Source of the DNA: Chitinophagaceae bacterium
Lineage (GTDB): Bacteria > Bacteroidota > Bacteroidia > Chitinophagales > Chitinophagaceae
Assembly: GCA_027489035.1 (NCBI GenBank)
Contig: JAIYAN010000012.1
Coordinates: 1 to 64,000, forward strand
Direction: 5' to 3'
DNA length: 64,000 nt
The notes beneath the pieces were generated by a model. It did no database searches, was not told the origin of the DNA, and was given only the letters and a program-made list of their open reading frames with translations. The stretch's first letter is position 1; each line of letters opens with the position of its first letter. Positions 37,501 to 46,834 of this stretch are shown piece by piece. The position numbers and the translations under genes were made by a program.

Positions 37501-37558
37501 ATGAAGTTTCAGAAGTTTTTGAGGTTTGATATGTTTTAGAAGTTGGGCTCACCCCCCT

Positions 37559-37611
37559 AAACACCAAACACCAAACACCAAACACCAAACACCAAACACC
37601 AAACACCAAAC
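37559..37611. repeat. Tandem array AAACACC x7
   Basis: Seven perfect 7-bp units plus AAAC, ending 22 bp before the SCO1 ATG (5 bp before an alternative TTG start at 37616). The minus strand is (GGTGTTT)n, with regularly spaced GG pairs. Unit number is likely to vary between isolates. In one frame it reads as repeated Asn-Thr-Lys-His-Gln-Thr-Pro, which I do not take as protein. Confidence 0.95.
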
Positions 37612-37633
37612 GAAATTGAACAAGAAAACAATA

Positions 37634-38413
37634 ATGGCGCTCATTTTAGCAATGCTACTTCCATTAACTGGATATTGGCTTGTGAAATATTACGGCAAAG
37701 ATGCTGTACATATGCCCGCACATTATTTTTACGATAGCATAGGCGTTATACAAAAAAGAGGCAAAACGGTAAACGATACCCTTTGGCACCAAGTTAAAAA
37801 CATCCAGTTTACCAATCAGCTTGGCAAAAAAGTTTCTCTAGATGATTTGCACGGAAAAATTATTGTCATCGATTTTTTCTTTTCTAGATGTCCTTCTATA
37901 TGCCCTGGATTGGCACGTTCAATGAAAAAAGTACAAGAATCCTTTAAAAAAAATCCGGAAATTGTACAATTCATCAGTATCAGTGTTGATCCCGAAAATG
38001 ATAGCGTTCCACAATTGAGAAAATTTGCAGACAAATTAAACATCAATCACGATTATTGGTGGTTTGTAACGGGTGATAAAAAGGAGATTTATGACTTTGC
38101 ATTTAATGAAATGAAGGCAAGCATTGCAGATACAAAAGTAGATACCGCTTTTATTCATACAGAAAACTTTTTCTTATTAGATACCAATCGTGTGATTCGT
38201 GGATGGTATAATGGTTTTGACACTTTAAAAATGGCAAAATTGGCAAGAGATATCCCGACAATTATGTTGGAAAAAGACAAAAAAAGCCCGTCGATTTTCA
38301 GGGAATTTATCCCATATTTACCGGTAATATTTATCGGAATCGGGTTGATTATATTTGTAGTAGGATTATTAAACAGAATAAAAAACAAAACAAATGCTAA
38401 CACCAACATTTAA
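37634..38413 (+). CDS. SCO1/SenC family copper chaperone
   Basis: 259 aa. N-terminal membrane anchor (about 1-20), thioredoxin-like periplasmic domain with copper/redox site SRCPSICPG (CxxxC) and partner His in FIHTENFFLLD, then a C-terminal helix (about 230-252). It delivers copper to the CuA site of CoxB. The start is ambiguous: ATG 37634 is used here, but TTG 37616 would give MNKKTIMALIL, closer to the lysine-rich start seen in relatives. It overlaps DUF420 by 20 bp. An AAACACC array lies just upstream. Confidence 0.9.
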   Translation: MALILAMLLPLTGYWLVKYYGKDAVHMPAHYFYDSIGVIQKRGKTVNDTLWHQVKNIQFTNQLGKKVSLDDLHGKIIVIDFFFSRCPSICPGLARSMKKVQESFKKNPEIVQFISISVDPENDSVPQLRKFADKLNINHDYWWFVTGDKKEIYDFAFNEMKASIADTKVDTAFIHTENFFLLDTNRVIRGWYNGFDTLKMAKLARDIPTIMLEKDKKSPSIFREFIPYLPVIFIGIGLIIFVVGLLNRIKNKTNANTNI

Positions 38414-38936
38414 AAAAAATGATCAAAAAGCAAAGTTGTTTATATATGCAGTTTCAATTGTTGTATTTGCTGCAGTGGTTATTTTAAGCAAAGTAAAATT
38501 ACAATTAGACTTACCATTTAATCCGCATGTATTTGCTACCGTTAGTGCAGGCATAAATTCTATAGTGGCTGTTTTATTGTTGTTAGGATTGATTACAGCA
38601 AAGCAGAAAAAATACGAGTTACATAAAAAAATAATGATAACGGCCATCATTTTATCTGTGTTGTTTTTATTGAGTTATATCGCACATCATCTATTAACAG
38701 ACGAAACAAAATTTGGTGGGGTTGGTATGATAAAAACGGTTTATTATGTAATTCTATTAACGCATATTCCTTTAGCAGGAATTATTTTACCATTTATTTT
38801 ATTTACTGCTTATCGTGCATTGATTGGAGAGTATGAGCAACATAAAAAGCTCACTAGAATAACTTGGCCAATATGGTTTTATGTAGCCGTTACAGGTGTA
38901 ATTGTATATTGGATGATTAGTCCTTATTATGTTTAG
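38394..38936 (+). CDS. DUF420 family membrane protein
   Basis: 180 aa with five helices. DUF420 proteins accompany oxidase clusters and SCO1 in Bacteroidota and Bacillus (CtaM-like role proposed in assembly). Motifs are FNPHVFATVSAGINS and HIPLAGIILPF. It overlaps SCO1 by 20 bp at the start, and its 3' end overlaps the convergent DUF502 gene by 20 bp. Confidence 0.9.
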   Translation: MLTPTFKKNDQKAKLFIYAVSIVVFAAVVILSKVKLQLDLPFNPHVFATVSAGINSIVAVLLLLGLITAKQKKYELHKKIMITAIILSVLFLLSYIAHHLLTDETKFGGVGMIKTVYYVILLTHIPLAGIILPFILFTAYRALIGEYEQHKKLTRITWPIWFYVAVTGVIVYWMISPYYV

Positions 38937-39558
38937 TTGTTTTCTGGTCTTTTTCGTCTTCGCCTAATGTAGTAATACCGCCACTTACAGCAAATTTCAT
39001 GAATTGAGTACTGTTCACATTCTTGATGTGTTTAACCTTTGATTTTGGAACTATATAAACATTCCCAGCTACCGAATAAGCAGAAGGTATATAAACAGCC
39101 ACATGCTCCGGTAAATCAAAATCATGCATATCATCTTTGGTTATAAAACCTAAACGCCAAACTTCAGTATCATCAACATTTGCCAAAACACTTTGCGTAA
39201 ACTTTTTTTTATCTCCTGTAAATGCTTCAAAAAAATCACGGGTAGTGGAATAGATGTGCTTTAATCCTGGCACTTTATGCATAATTCTATCGAAATAATT
39301 TACTAAGCGGTTTGTAATAAAAAAATAACTGAAGTAGCCGATAACAATAATTACAAAAATTATGGCAATAAATCCAAGACCATAATTCTGAACATGCACA
39401 TTTCCCTTTTCATCTGTAAATGTAAAAAATGGAATTAAGCTATCTACAGAACTAACTACAACGAAAATCACATAGAACGTAATGAGCAATGGTGCCAATA
39501 CCAAAAGGCCTTGTAAAAAATATTGTAGCAGCTTCTTGTAGTGAAATTTGTTTTGCAT
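38917..39558 (-). CDS. DUF502 family membrane protein
   Basis: 213 aa. Two N-terminal helices (about 14-37 and 55-78) are followed by a soluble domain with HKVPGLKHIYSTTRDF and the PSAYSVAGNVYIVPKSKV-type segment. DUF502 proteins are inner-membrane proteins related to plant COV1. Function in bacteria unknown. It is convergent with DUF420, with a 20-bp 3' overlap and no terminator between, so the two mRNAs overlap at their ends. Confidence 0.88.
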   Translation of the reverse strand: MQNKFHYKKLLQYFLQGLLVLAPLLITFYVIFVVVSSVDSLIPFFTFTDEKGNVHVQNYGLGFIAIIFVIIVIGYFSYFFITNRLVNYFDRIMHKVPGLKHIYSTTRDFFEAFTGDKKKFTQSVLANVDDTEVWRLGFITKDDMHDFDLPEHVAVYIPSAYSVAGNVYIVPKSKVKHIKNVNSTQFMKFAVSGGITTLGEDEKDQKTTKHNKD

Positions 39559-39629
39559 TTAAATGAAATTATGCTCAAAATTAAAGTATTATAAATGATA
39601 GAAAGGAAATTTAAATCATAGTGAGGGAA

Positions 39630-39757
39630 TTTTAGCCGCGAAGACGCGAAACATTTGAAACACAAAGACACGAATTCACGAAGGCACAAAGAAGAGAATT
39701 TATGGAAAATACTCCCAACCTTTTGTAAGGGTTGAATATTTTCAACCCCTACAAAAG
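39630..39757. repeat. ACGAAGGCAC strings and GGGTTGAATATTTTCAACCC palindrome
   Basis: 39633-39690 repeats GCGAAGACGCGAAAC/CACAAAGACACGAATTCACGAAGGCACAAAG. 39721-39757 is the best copy of the dispersed 36-bp palindrome: TTTTGTA.GGGTTGAA pairs with TTCAACCC.TACAAAA. Confidence 0.75.
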
Positions 39758-39805
39758 CCATTTCCCTTTTCAAGCCCCTAATACCGTTTTAAAAAAACTT
39801 CCATA

Positions 39806-39841
39806 GAAACTTTTTATACACAAAAAGTTTCCATAGTTTTG
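39806..39841 (+). promoter_or_regulatory. TetR operator and promoter of the efflux operon
   Basis: Perfect 10-bp inverted repeat GAAACTTTTT (39806-39815) / AAAAAGTTTC (39822-39831), 6-nt spacer, next to the -7-like box TAGTTTTG (39834-39841). Transcription would begin a few bases before the ATG at 39850. Repression by the adjacent TetR is the natural reading. Confidence 0.6.
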
Positions 39842-39849
39842 CGCCGTCA

Positions 39850-40488
39850 ATGAAAGAATTAAACGATACCGGAAAACGAATTCTTACACAAGCCCATGGA
39901 TTGTTTATGCAATATGGGCTAAAAAGTGTAAGCATGGACGACATCGCTTCTAAAATCGGCATTAGCAAAAAAACGATATATCTCTATTTTGAAGATAAAG
40001 AGCAACTGGTTGCTGAAGTGGTAAAATATATCACCCAAAATAACCAGGAAGTTTGTGATGATGATTCAGCTAATGCAGAAGATGCCATTCATGAAATATT
40101 TTTAGCCATGATACAAATGTCTAAATTATTTCAGACCATGAATCCCTCAATATTATTTGATTTACGAAAATATTATCCCAAAGCATTTAATCATTTCCTG
40201 GTACATAAAAACGAATACATCTACAATAAGATAAAAAATAACTTAATTAAAGGAATAAAAGAAAACCTTTATCGAGATGATTTGGATTTGGAAATCATAA
40301 CAAAGTTACGTGTAGAATCTATTGTAATGCCTTTCAATATTGAATTTCAACAGAATACAAAAATAGACTTAGTTCATATCTCTCAGGAGATAACCATTCA
40401 TTTTTTACATGGTATTGCAAGTGCAAAGGGGTTAAAACAAATTTCAAAACACCATAAAAAACTTTCAAAAAAAACAATAATAAAATGA
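39850..40488 (+). CDS. TetR/AcrR family regulator
   Basis: 212 aa. The N-terminal HTH (about 10-55: LFMQYGLKSVSMDDIASKIG, ISKKTIYLYFEDKEQL) is typical TetR; the C-terminal helical domain would sense a ligand. It is first gene of the RND efflux operon, overlapping the TolC-like gene by 4 bp (ATGA). It probably autoregulates through the inverted repeat at 39806-39831. Confidence 0.94.
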   Translation: MKELNDTGKRILTQAHGLFMQYGLKSVSMDDIASKIGISKKTIYLYFEDKEQLVAEVVKYITQNNQEVCDDDSANAEDAIHEIFLAMIQMSKLFQTMNPSILFDLRKYYPKAFNHFLVHKNEYIYNKIKNNLIKGIKENLYRDDLDLEIITKLRVESIVMPFNIEFQQNTKIDLVHISQEITIHFLHGIASAKGLKQISKHHKKLSKKTIIK

Positions 40489-41885
40489 TGAAATTAAAAT
40501 CTGTATTAATTGTATTATTTTTTTCCCTGTCCATATTTGGATTGAGGGCTCAAAATATACGTTCATTCTCCGCAAAACAAGCAGTAGATTTTGCCATGCA
40601 AAATGCCATTGAAGTAAAAAATGCGTTGATAGATATTCAAATTCAAAAACAATCCAATCGCGAAATTACTGCGCTTGCTTATCCTCAAATAAATGGTTCA
40701 ATTGGAGGTACCCATTACATCGATATTCCAGTTACAAACCTTCCAAATTTCATTTCACCATCTGTATATAGCGTTTTGATAAATAATGGTGTGGTTGATG
40801 GCGGTGGAAATCCAATTCAATTTCCAGCTGGTGGATTTGGAAACATTGCTGCAAAATTTGGTACCTCTTGGAATGCAAATGGTGGAATGGACATTTCACA
40901 AATTCTTTTTGATGGCCAAGTATTTATTGGATTAAAAGCTAGAAGCGCAGCCATTACTTTAGCTACTCAATCAGCAGCAGTTACAAAAGAGCAAATAAAA
41001 GCAAACGTGTACAAGCTTTATTATCAATTGATCGTAGGAAAAAAACAAGCTACCAGTATAGATGCCAATATCGAACGATTTGAAAAGCTGCTATATGATA
41101 CCAAAGAAATTTACAAAAACGGTTTCGCCGAGCAATTGGATGTGGATAAAGTAGAAGTGCAATTAAACAATTTAAAAACAGAAAAAATTAAAATTGACAA
41201 CCAACTTGAAATTGGAAATGCAGCTTTAAAATTTTTAATTAACCTACCTCAAAAAGAAACACTCATACTAACGGATAGCCTAAACGAAGACGAGATAAAT
41301 TCTGTTTCATTAACAGACAGTATCAATTTTAAAAATCGAGTTGAATATCAACAATTATCTACTGTTTTAAAATTAAACAACTACAACATTAAACGTTATC
41401 AATATAGTAAAATTCCTACTTTGGCCGCTTTTGGATCTTATTCAAAAAATGCACAGCGTAATTCTTTTAATTTCTTTGAAAAAGGAGATTGGTTTACTAC
41501 TTCTATTGTTGGTATAAAAATGACTGTTCCTATTTTTGATGGTAATGCAAGAAACGCGCGTATCCAAAAAGCAAAATTGGAATTGTTGAAAACAAAAAAT
41601 ACCATGAAGAAATTAGAAGAAGGAATTGAGTTTGAAGTTAGCAATGCTTCAATAAAATTGAAATCTGCATTAACAACATTAACAAACCAAAAAGCAAATA
41701 CAGCTTTGGCTGAAAAAGTTTTCAATACGACCAAACTCAAATATGAGCAGGGTTTGGGCAGTAATATTGAAATCTACAATGCACAAACAGAGCTCAAAGT
41801 GGCTCAAAATAATTTATACGCGGCGCTTTATGATGCCATCATTGCTAAAATTGATTTTCAAAAAGCAAACGGAACCCTTCAATAA
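40485..41885 (+). CDS. TolC-family outer-membrane efflux protein
   Basis: 466 aa. Signal peptide about 1-23. Two OEP repeats rich in coiled helices (QAVDFAMQNAIEVKNALIDI; LKYEQGLGSNIEIYNAQTEL) form the trans-periplasmic channel. It has no lipobox. Translationally coupled to tetR upstream; the adaptor and permease genes follow. Confidence 0.94.
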   Translation: MMKLKSVLIVLFFSLSIFGLRAQNIRSFSAKQAVDFAMQNAIEVKNALIDIQIQKQSNREITALAYPQINGSIGGTHYIDIPVTNLPNFISPSVYSVLINNGVVDGGGNPIQFPAGGFGNIAAKFGTSWNANGGMDISQILFDGQVFIGLKARSAAITLATQSAAVTKEQIKANVYKLYYQLIVGKKQATSIDANIERFEKLLYDTKEIYKNGFAEQLDVDKVEVQLNNLKTEKIKIDNQLEIGNAALKFLINLPQKETLILTDSLNEDEINSVSLTDSINFKNRVEYQQLSTVLKLNNYNIKRYQYSKIPTLAAFGSYSKNAQRNSFNFFEKGDWFTTSIVGIKMTVPIFDGNARNARIQKAKLELLKTKNTMKKLEEGIEFEVSNASIKLKSALTTLTNQKANTALAEKVFNTTKLKYEQGLGSNIEIYNAQTELKVAQNNLYAALYDAIIAKIDFQKANGTLQ

Positions 41886-41928
41886 ATCATAACATTAATT
41901 CAAAAACTCAAAATTTAAAACTCAAAAT

Positions 41929-43134
41929 ATGAAGTCGATTAACAATTATTTTATTTGGACATTAGTGTTCGTGATGATTTTTGCTTCTTGTAAAAATGCG
42001 GGCAATAACGATAGTAAATTACTTTTAGAGAAAAAAGCACAATTGCAAAAATTAACTGCTGAAAAAAGCAAATTAGATGCAGAGATCAAAAAATTACAAG
42101 AAGAAATAAATTTATTAGATACCAACTCATCAAGTCAATCAAAATTTACTTTAGTTGCGGTAACGCCCGTTTCTGTTCAAAAATTTGATCACTATATAGA
42201 TTTACGTGGAAGAATAGACGCAGAAAATATTTCGTATATCTCTCCGCGAGGTATGGGCGGACAAGTAAAAGAACTTTTTGTAAAAGAAGGCGACAATGTA
42301 AAGAAAGGTCAGCTTTTATTAAAATTAGATGATGCCATAATGAAGCAATCTATTGCTGCGGCACGTCAACAATTAGAAGGCATTAAAACACAATTGAATT
42401 TTGCTAAAGACGTGTATGATCGTCAAAATAAACTATGGCAAAAAGGTATTGGAACTGAAGTTCAAGTAATCAGTGCAAAAACAAATGTAGAGGCCTTACA
42501 AAATCAATTAAAATCTGCCGAGGAACAAGTTAAAGTAGCACAAGAACAATTAAATACAACTTCCGTTTACAGCGATGTGGATGGTGTTGCTGAAACAGTG
42601 ATGGTGAAAGTTGGTGAATTATTTGGCGGGATGGGACAAATTAAAATTGTAAACACCAGCAAATTAAAAGTTGTAGCCAACGTTCCTGAAAATTATATCA
42701 CACAAGTTAAACAAGGATTACCAGTGTTGATTAATGTAGCAGAAGCAGGAAAAACAATCAATGCCAACATTTCATTAATTGGTCAAACCATTGAAAATTC
42801 GCAACGTGGTTTTACTGCTGAAGCTAAAATAGCGAGCGAAAGCTTTCTAAAACCCAATCAATCTGTAGTAATGAAAATTTTGGATTATAATTCACCTAAT
42901 GCTGTTGTTATTCCGATTAACACATTACAAAGTGATGAGAACAACAAATACGTTTATGTAATGGAAAAACTAAGTAATGGGAAAACGGTTGCCACTAGAA
43001 AAGTAATTGTATTAGGGTTGGTTTATGGCGATTTAGTAGAAGTAAAATCAGGTTTAACTGGCGGTGAGCAATTGATTACAGCAGGGTACCAAAATTTATA
43101 TGAAGGTCAAGTAGTGAGTACTGAAATGAAATAA
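41929..43134 (+). CDS. RND efflux periplasmic adaptor (lipoprotein)
   Basis: 401 aa. Lipobox FASC near residue 21. About 28-65 is a predicted coiled coil (KKAQLQKLTAEKSKLDAEI), longer than usual before the barrel-sandwich domain. Then come the biotinyl-lipoyl-like half-motifs GGQVKELFVKEGDNVKKGQ and VYSDVDGVAETVMVKVGE, a hairpin and beta-barrel domains. It bridges the permease to the TolC-like channel. Confidence 0.94.
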   Translation: MKSINNYFIWTLVFVMIFASCKNAGNNDSKLLLEKKAQLQKLTAEKSKLDAEIKKLQEEINLLDTNSSSQSKFTLVAVTPVSVQKFDHYIDLRGRIDAENISYISPRGMGGQVKELFVKEGDNVKKGQLLLKLDDAIMKQSIAAARQQLEGIKTQLNFAKDVYDRQNKLWQKGIGTEVQVISAKTNVEALQNQLKSAEEQVKVAQEQLNTTSVYSDVDGVAETVMVKVGELFGGMGQIKIVNTSKLKVVANVPENYITQVKQGLPVLINVAEAGKTINANISLIGQTIENSQRGFTAEAKIASESFLKPNQSVVMKILDYNSPNAVVIPINTLQSDENNKYVYVMEKLSNGKTVATRKVIVLGLVYGDLVEVKSGLTGGEQLITAGYQNLYEGQVVSTEMK

Positions 43135-43180
43135 TATCACCTACATTTCAACAAATCAATTTTCAGTAAAAAAATATTTT

Positions 43181-46100
43181 ATGCAAATAATAGAAGGGAT
43201 TAAAGAAAAGATAAAAGAATTTAAACCAACGAGTTGGGCCGTAGACAATCGAACAGCGGTGTATATCATTGCTATTTTGATTTCTGCTTTTGGGTTGTAT
43301 AAATTTAATACGTTGCCTAAAGAACAGTATCCAGATATTGTGGTGCCTACAATCAGTGTGGCAACCGTGTACGTAGGAAATTCACCAAAGGATATCGAAA
43401 ACTTAGTAACACGCCCTATTGAAAAGCAATTGAAAGGCATTAGTGGCGCTAAGGTTAAAAAAATTACCAGTACATCTCAAACCGATTATAGCCTTATTGT
43501 GGTTGAATTTGATACAGATGTAAAAACAGAATTGGCTAAGCAAAAAGTAAAGGATGCGATTGATAAAGCACAATCTGATTTGCCCAACAATTTAACCCAA
43601 CAACCCAATGTGCAAGAGTTTGCGTTTAGCGAAATGCCCATCATGTTTGTAAATGTGAGTGGTGATTATGATGGCATCAAACTAAAACAATTTGCAGATA
43701 AGCTTCAAGATAAATTTGAAGAACTTCCAGAGATTACCCGCGCCGAAATTGTAGGCGCACCAGAAAGAGAAATTCAAGTAAATGTAGATCCATACAAAAT
43801 GCAAGCGGCTCGCATTAGTTTCATGGATATTGAAAATGCAATTTCTAGAGAAAATAATGACATCACAGGTGGTTTGATTGAGGTTGGCGATATGAAAAGA
43901 ACCTTAAAAGTAAGGGGTCAATTCAATTCGGTTTACGACCTTAATAATATTGTTGTAAGAAGTAGTGCACAAGGATCAACGGTTTATTTAAGAGACATTG
44001 CGGTTTTAAAAGATACCATCAAAGACAGAGAAAGCTATGCGCGTTTGGATGGTAAAAATGTAGTAACCATCAATATTGTAAAAAGAGCTGGTGAAAATTT
44101 AATTGCAGCTGCAGGAAAAGTAAAAGACATCGTAGCTAAAATGAAAGAGAGCGAGGAATTGCCACCAAGTTTAAAAGTGGTTATAACGGGCGATCAAAGT
44201 AAGGCTACTGCCACATCTTTCAACGACCTTGTAAATACCATCATCATTGGGTTTGTGCTTGTACTAATTGTGTTGATGTTTTTCATGGGTGTTACCAATG
44301 CGTTTTTCGTGGCATTGAGTGTGCCTTTAAGTGTATTTGTTGCCTTCTTGTTTTTGCCGATTGCAGATTCAATTGTAGGCACTCCGGTTACCTTAAACTT
44401 CATTGTATTGTTTGCGCTGCTCTTTGGTTTGGGCATTATTGTAGATGATGCCATTGTGGTAATTGAAAACACGCATCGTATATACAACAACGGAAAAATT
44501 AAAATTATTAAAAGTGCAAAAGAAGCTGCGGGTGAAGTGTTTATACCGGTTTTGGCTGGAACGGCTACTACACTTGCGCCATTTTTCCCCTTACTATTTT
44601 GGAAAGGTATCATTGGTAAATTCATGATTTATTTACCCACGATGTTGATTCTTACACTAGCCGCTTCTTTAATTGTGGCATTTATATTTAACCCGGTTTT
44701 TGCAGTAAGCTTCATGAAACCAGAAGGAAAGGAACATGAAGAAGAAAAGAAATTATTGTTTAAAAAATGGTGGTTTTGGACTGCTATCATTTCTGCGGTG
44801 ATTATGCATTTGCTAGGGTCTCATGGCTTTGCTAATTTCTTATTGTTTATGATGGTGCTGGCAGTGATGAATCGATATATTTTTAACGGCGTGATTCATT
44901 ATTTCCAAAATTCAGTGCTGCCGAATTTAATGAACAAGTATGAAAAATTATTGAAATGGATTTTAAAAGGAACGCGTCCGGTTTGGGCAGTTGTGTTTTT
45001 ATTTATCTTATTTCCCATCTCTGTATTTCTGTTGATTGCAAGAGGAAATAAAGCCACATTCTTTCCAAGTGGTGATCCCAATTTTATTTATGTGTATTTA
45101 AAAATGCCCGTGGGTACAGATGTAAAAACTACAGATAGTGTAACGCATGTATTAGAGCAAAGGGTGTTTAAAGTTCTTGAAAATGAAAAGCCTGGAACCG
45201 AAGGCAGCATTGTAGAAAGTATCATTGCCAATGTGGCAAACAGTGCAAACAATCCTAGAAGTAACAATAGGAGCGTTCAGCCAAACCTAGGAAGAATCCA
45301 GGTTTCATTTGTTGAATATGAAAAACGTGATGGTAAAAAAACACTTCCATTTTTAGATGCCATTCGTGCTAATATGGGCGGTATTCCTGGCGCAAGTGTG
45401 GAAGTAACTAAAGAAGAAGGCGGTCCGCCAACTGATCCTCCAGTAAACATAGAAATCGTTGGTGATAAATTTGAAGACATTGCCTCTGTAGCTACTAAAC
45501 TGAATAATTTTTTAGATACAAATCAAATCAATGGAATTGAAAATCTGAAGCTTGATGTAGATTTAAACAGTCCGGAAATTACCATCAAAGTAGATCGTGA
45601 AAAAGCAATGATGGAAGGTTTAAGTACGGGTCAAATTGGTATGGAAATTAGAACGGCTGTTTTTGGTAAAGAAGTAAGTAAGTTAAAAGATGGCGAAGAT
45701 GAATATAAGATTCAATTGAGGTATAGCGATTTAATAAGAAATAATGTTACCGACTTAATGAATATGCGTATTACGTTTATGGATATGAATACGATGCGTA
45801 TAAAATCTGTTCCTATTAGTTCGGTTGCGTCTATAGACTATACTAACACTTCGGGTGCCATTGCACGTAAAAATGTAAAGCGTACCATTCAATTGCAATC
45901 TAATGTGCTTGATCCATCAATGACGGCAAAAGTTAACCAAGAGCTTGCCGTAAAAATTGCACAGTTTAAATCTCAATACACTTTACCAGGAAATGTAACC
46001 ATTAAGCAAACTGGGCAGGGTGAGCAAGAAGCAGAAACCAACAGCTTTTTAGGCATGGCATTGACAATCGCATTGGGATTAATTTTCTTGATTTTAGTAC

Positions 46101-46729
46101 TTCAGTTTAATTCATTGAGTAAACCGTTTATTGTACTTACCGAAATTTTCTTCTCGGTGATTGGAGTATTATTGGGATATGCATTAACCGGAATGACCAT
46201 TGCAAGTATTATGCTTGGCGTAGGGGTTATTGGCTTAGCAGGTATTGTAATAAAAAACGGGATTTTATTGATTGAGTTTACGGATGAATTGAGGGGCAGG
46301 GGAATGAAAACGCGCGAGGCGGCAATCATGGCTGGTAAAATCAGAATTATTCCGGTTATGCTAACGGCCATCGCTACTATTCTTGGATTGTTGCCATTGG
46401 CGGTTGGGTTTAATATCGACTTTGTGTCGTTGTTTCAACATTTCAATCCGCATATATTCTTTGGTGGAGATAGCGTGGTATTCTGGGGTCCATTAAGCTG
46501 GACGATTATATTTGGGTTGGTATTTGCGTTTTTCTTAACGCTGATCATGGTGCCAAGTATGTATGTGATATCAGAAAGATTAAGAAGACCAATGGATAAG
46601 TTTTACGGAACAAAATATGTCGCATTATTTGGTTTTACTGGTCCGTTGTTTTTTGTGTTTGTGTTGATTATGTATGTAGGCAGAAGGTTACAAGGAAAAC
46701 GTGTGTGGAATGGTAAGATGCGGGCTTAG
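43181..46729 (+). CDS. RND family efflux permease (AcrB/MexB-like)
   Basis: 1182 aa, longer than the usual 1030-1060. Twelve helices. TM4 carries the proton-relay Asp pair (GLGIIVDDAIVVIENTHR). Two large periplasmic loops are present. Extra length comes from hydrophobic insertion around residues 515-600 and at the C-terminus (about 1085-1182). The TM1 region (QYPDIVVPTISVATVYVG) fits the HAE family. It exports hydrophobic compounds driven by proton motive force; the substrate is unknown. Confidence 0.94.
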   Translation: MQIIEGIKEKIKEFKPTSWAVDNRTAVYIIAILISAFGLYKFNTLPKEQYPDIVVPTISVATVYVGNSPKDIENLVTRPIEKQLKGISGAKVKKITSTSQTDYSLIVVEFDTDVKTELAKQKVKDAIDKAQSDLPNNLTQQPNVQEFAFSEMPIMFVNVSGDYDGIKLKQFADKLQDKFEELPEITRAEIVGAPEREIQVNVDPYKMQAARISFMDIENAISRENNDITGGLIEVGDMKRTLKVRGQFNSVYDLNNIVVRSSAQGSTVYLRDIAVLKDTIKDRESYARLDGKNVVTINIVKRAGENLIAAAGKVKDIVAKMKESEELPPSLKVVITGDQSKATATSFNDLVNTIIIGFVLVLIVLMFFMGVTNAFFVALSVPLSVFVAFLFLPIADSIVGTPVTLNFIVLFALLFGLGIIVDDAIVVIENTHRIYNNGKIKIIKSAKEAAGEVFIPVLAGTATTLAPFFPLLFWKGIIGKFMIYLPTMLILTLAASLIVAFIFNPVFAVSFMKPEGKEHEEEKKLLFKKWWFWTAIISAVIMHLLGSHGFANFLLFMMVLAVMNRYIFNGVIHYFQNSVLPNLMNKYEKLLKWILKGTRPVWAVVFLFILFPISVFLLIARGNKATFFPSGDPNFIYVYLKMPVGTDVKTTDSVTHVLEQRVFKVLENEKPGTEGSIVESIIANVANSANNPRSNNRSVQPNLGRIQVSFVEYEKRDGKKTLPFLDAIRANMGGIPGASVEVTKEEGGPPTDPPVNIEIVGDKFEDIASVATKLNNFLDTNQINGIENLKLDVDLNSPEITIKVDREKAMMEGLSTGQIGMEIRTAVFGKEVSKLKDGEDEYKIQLRYSDLIRNNVTDLMNMRITFMDMNTMRIKSVPISSVASIDYTNTSGAIARKNVKRTIQLQSNVLDPSMTAKVNQELAVKIAQFKSQYTLPGNVTIKQTGQGEQEAETNSFLGMALTIALGLIFLILVLQFNSLSKPFIVLTEIFFSVIGVLLGYALTGMTIASIMLGVGVIGLAGIVIKNGILLIEFTDELRGRGMKTREAAIMAGKIRIIPVMLTAIATILGLLPLAVGFNIDFVSLFQHFNPHIFFGGDSVVFWGPLSWTIIFGLVFAFFLTLIMVPSMYVISERLRRPMDKFYGTKYVALFGFTGPLFFVFVLIMYVGRRLQGKRVWNGKMRA

Positions 46730-46794
46730 TTTTTGGATGACAAGAATCCTTTAAATTTTTTCCAGACAATATTAAAAATTTAAACGGAATCCTA

Positions 46795-46802
46795 TATCTT
46801 CG
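46795..46802 (+). promoter_or_regulatory. Candidate -7 element TATCTTCG
   Basis: One substitution from TAnnTTTG, 32 nt before the lipoprotein ATG. No matching -33 TTG is seen, so this is a weak call. Confidence 0.3.
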
Positions 46803-46834
46803 TCTCATTAAAAAATAATTTAAAAAATAAAATC

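Noticed and set aside
37559-37611. CRISPR array
   Set aside because: Units are 7-bp tandem copies without spacers, and no cas genes are present.
37526-37633. Upstream ATG start for SCO1 including the heptamer array
   Set aside because: It would add a low-complexity peptide in front of the membrane anchor; the array is better seen as 5' DNA.
44194-44625. 143-codon minus-strand frame opposite the RND permease
   Set aside because: Shadow frame complementary to conserved transmembrane segments of the permease.
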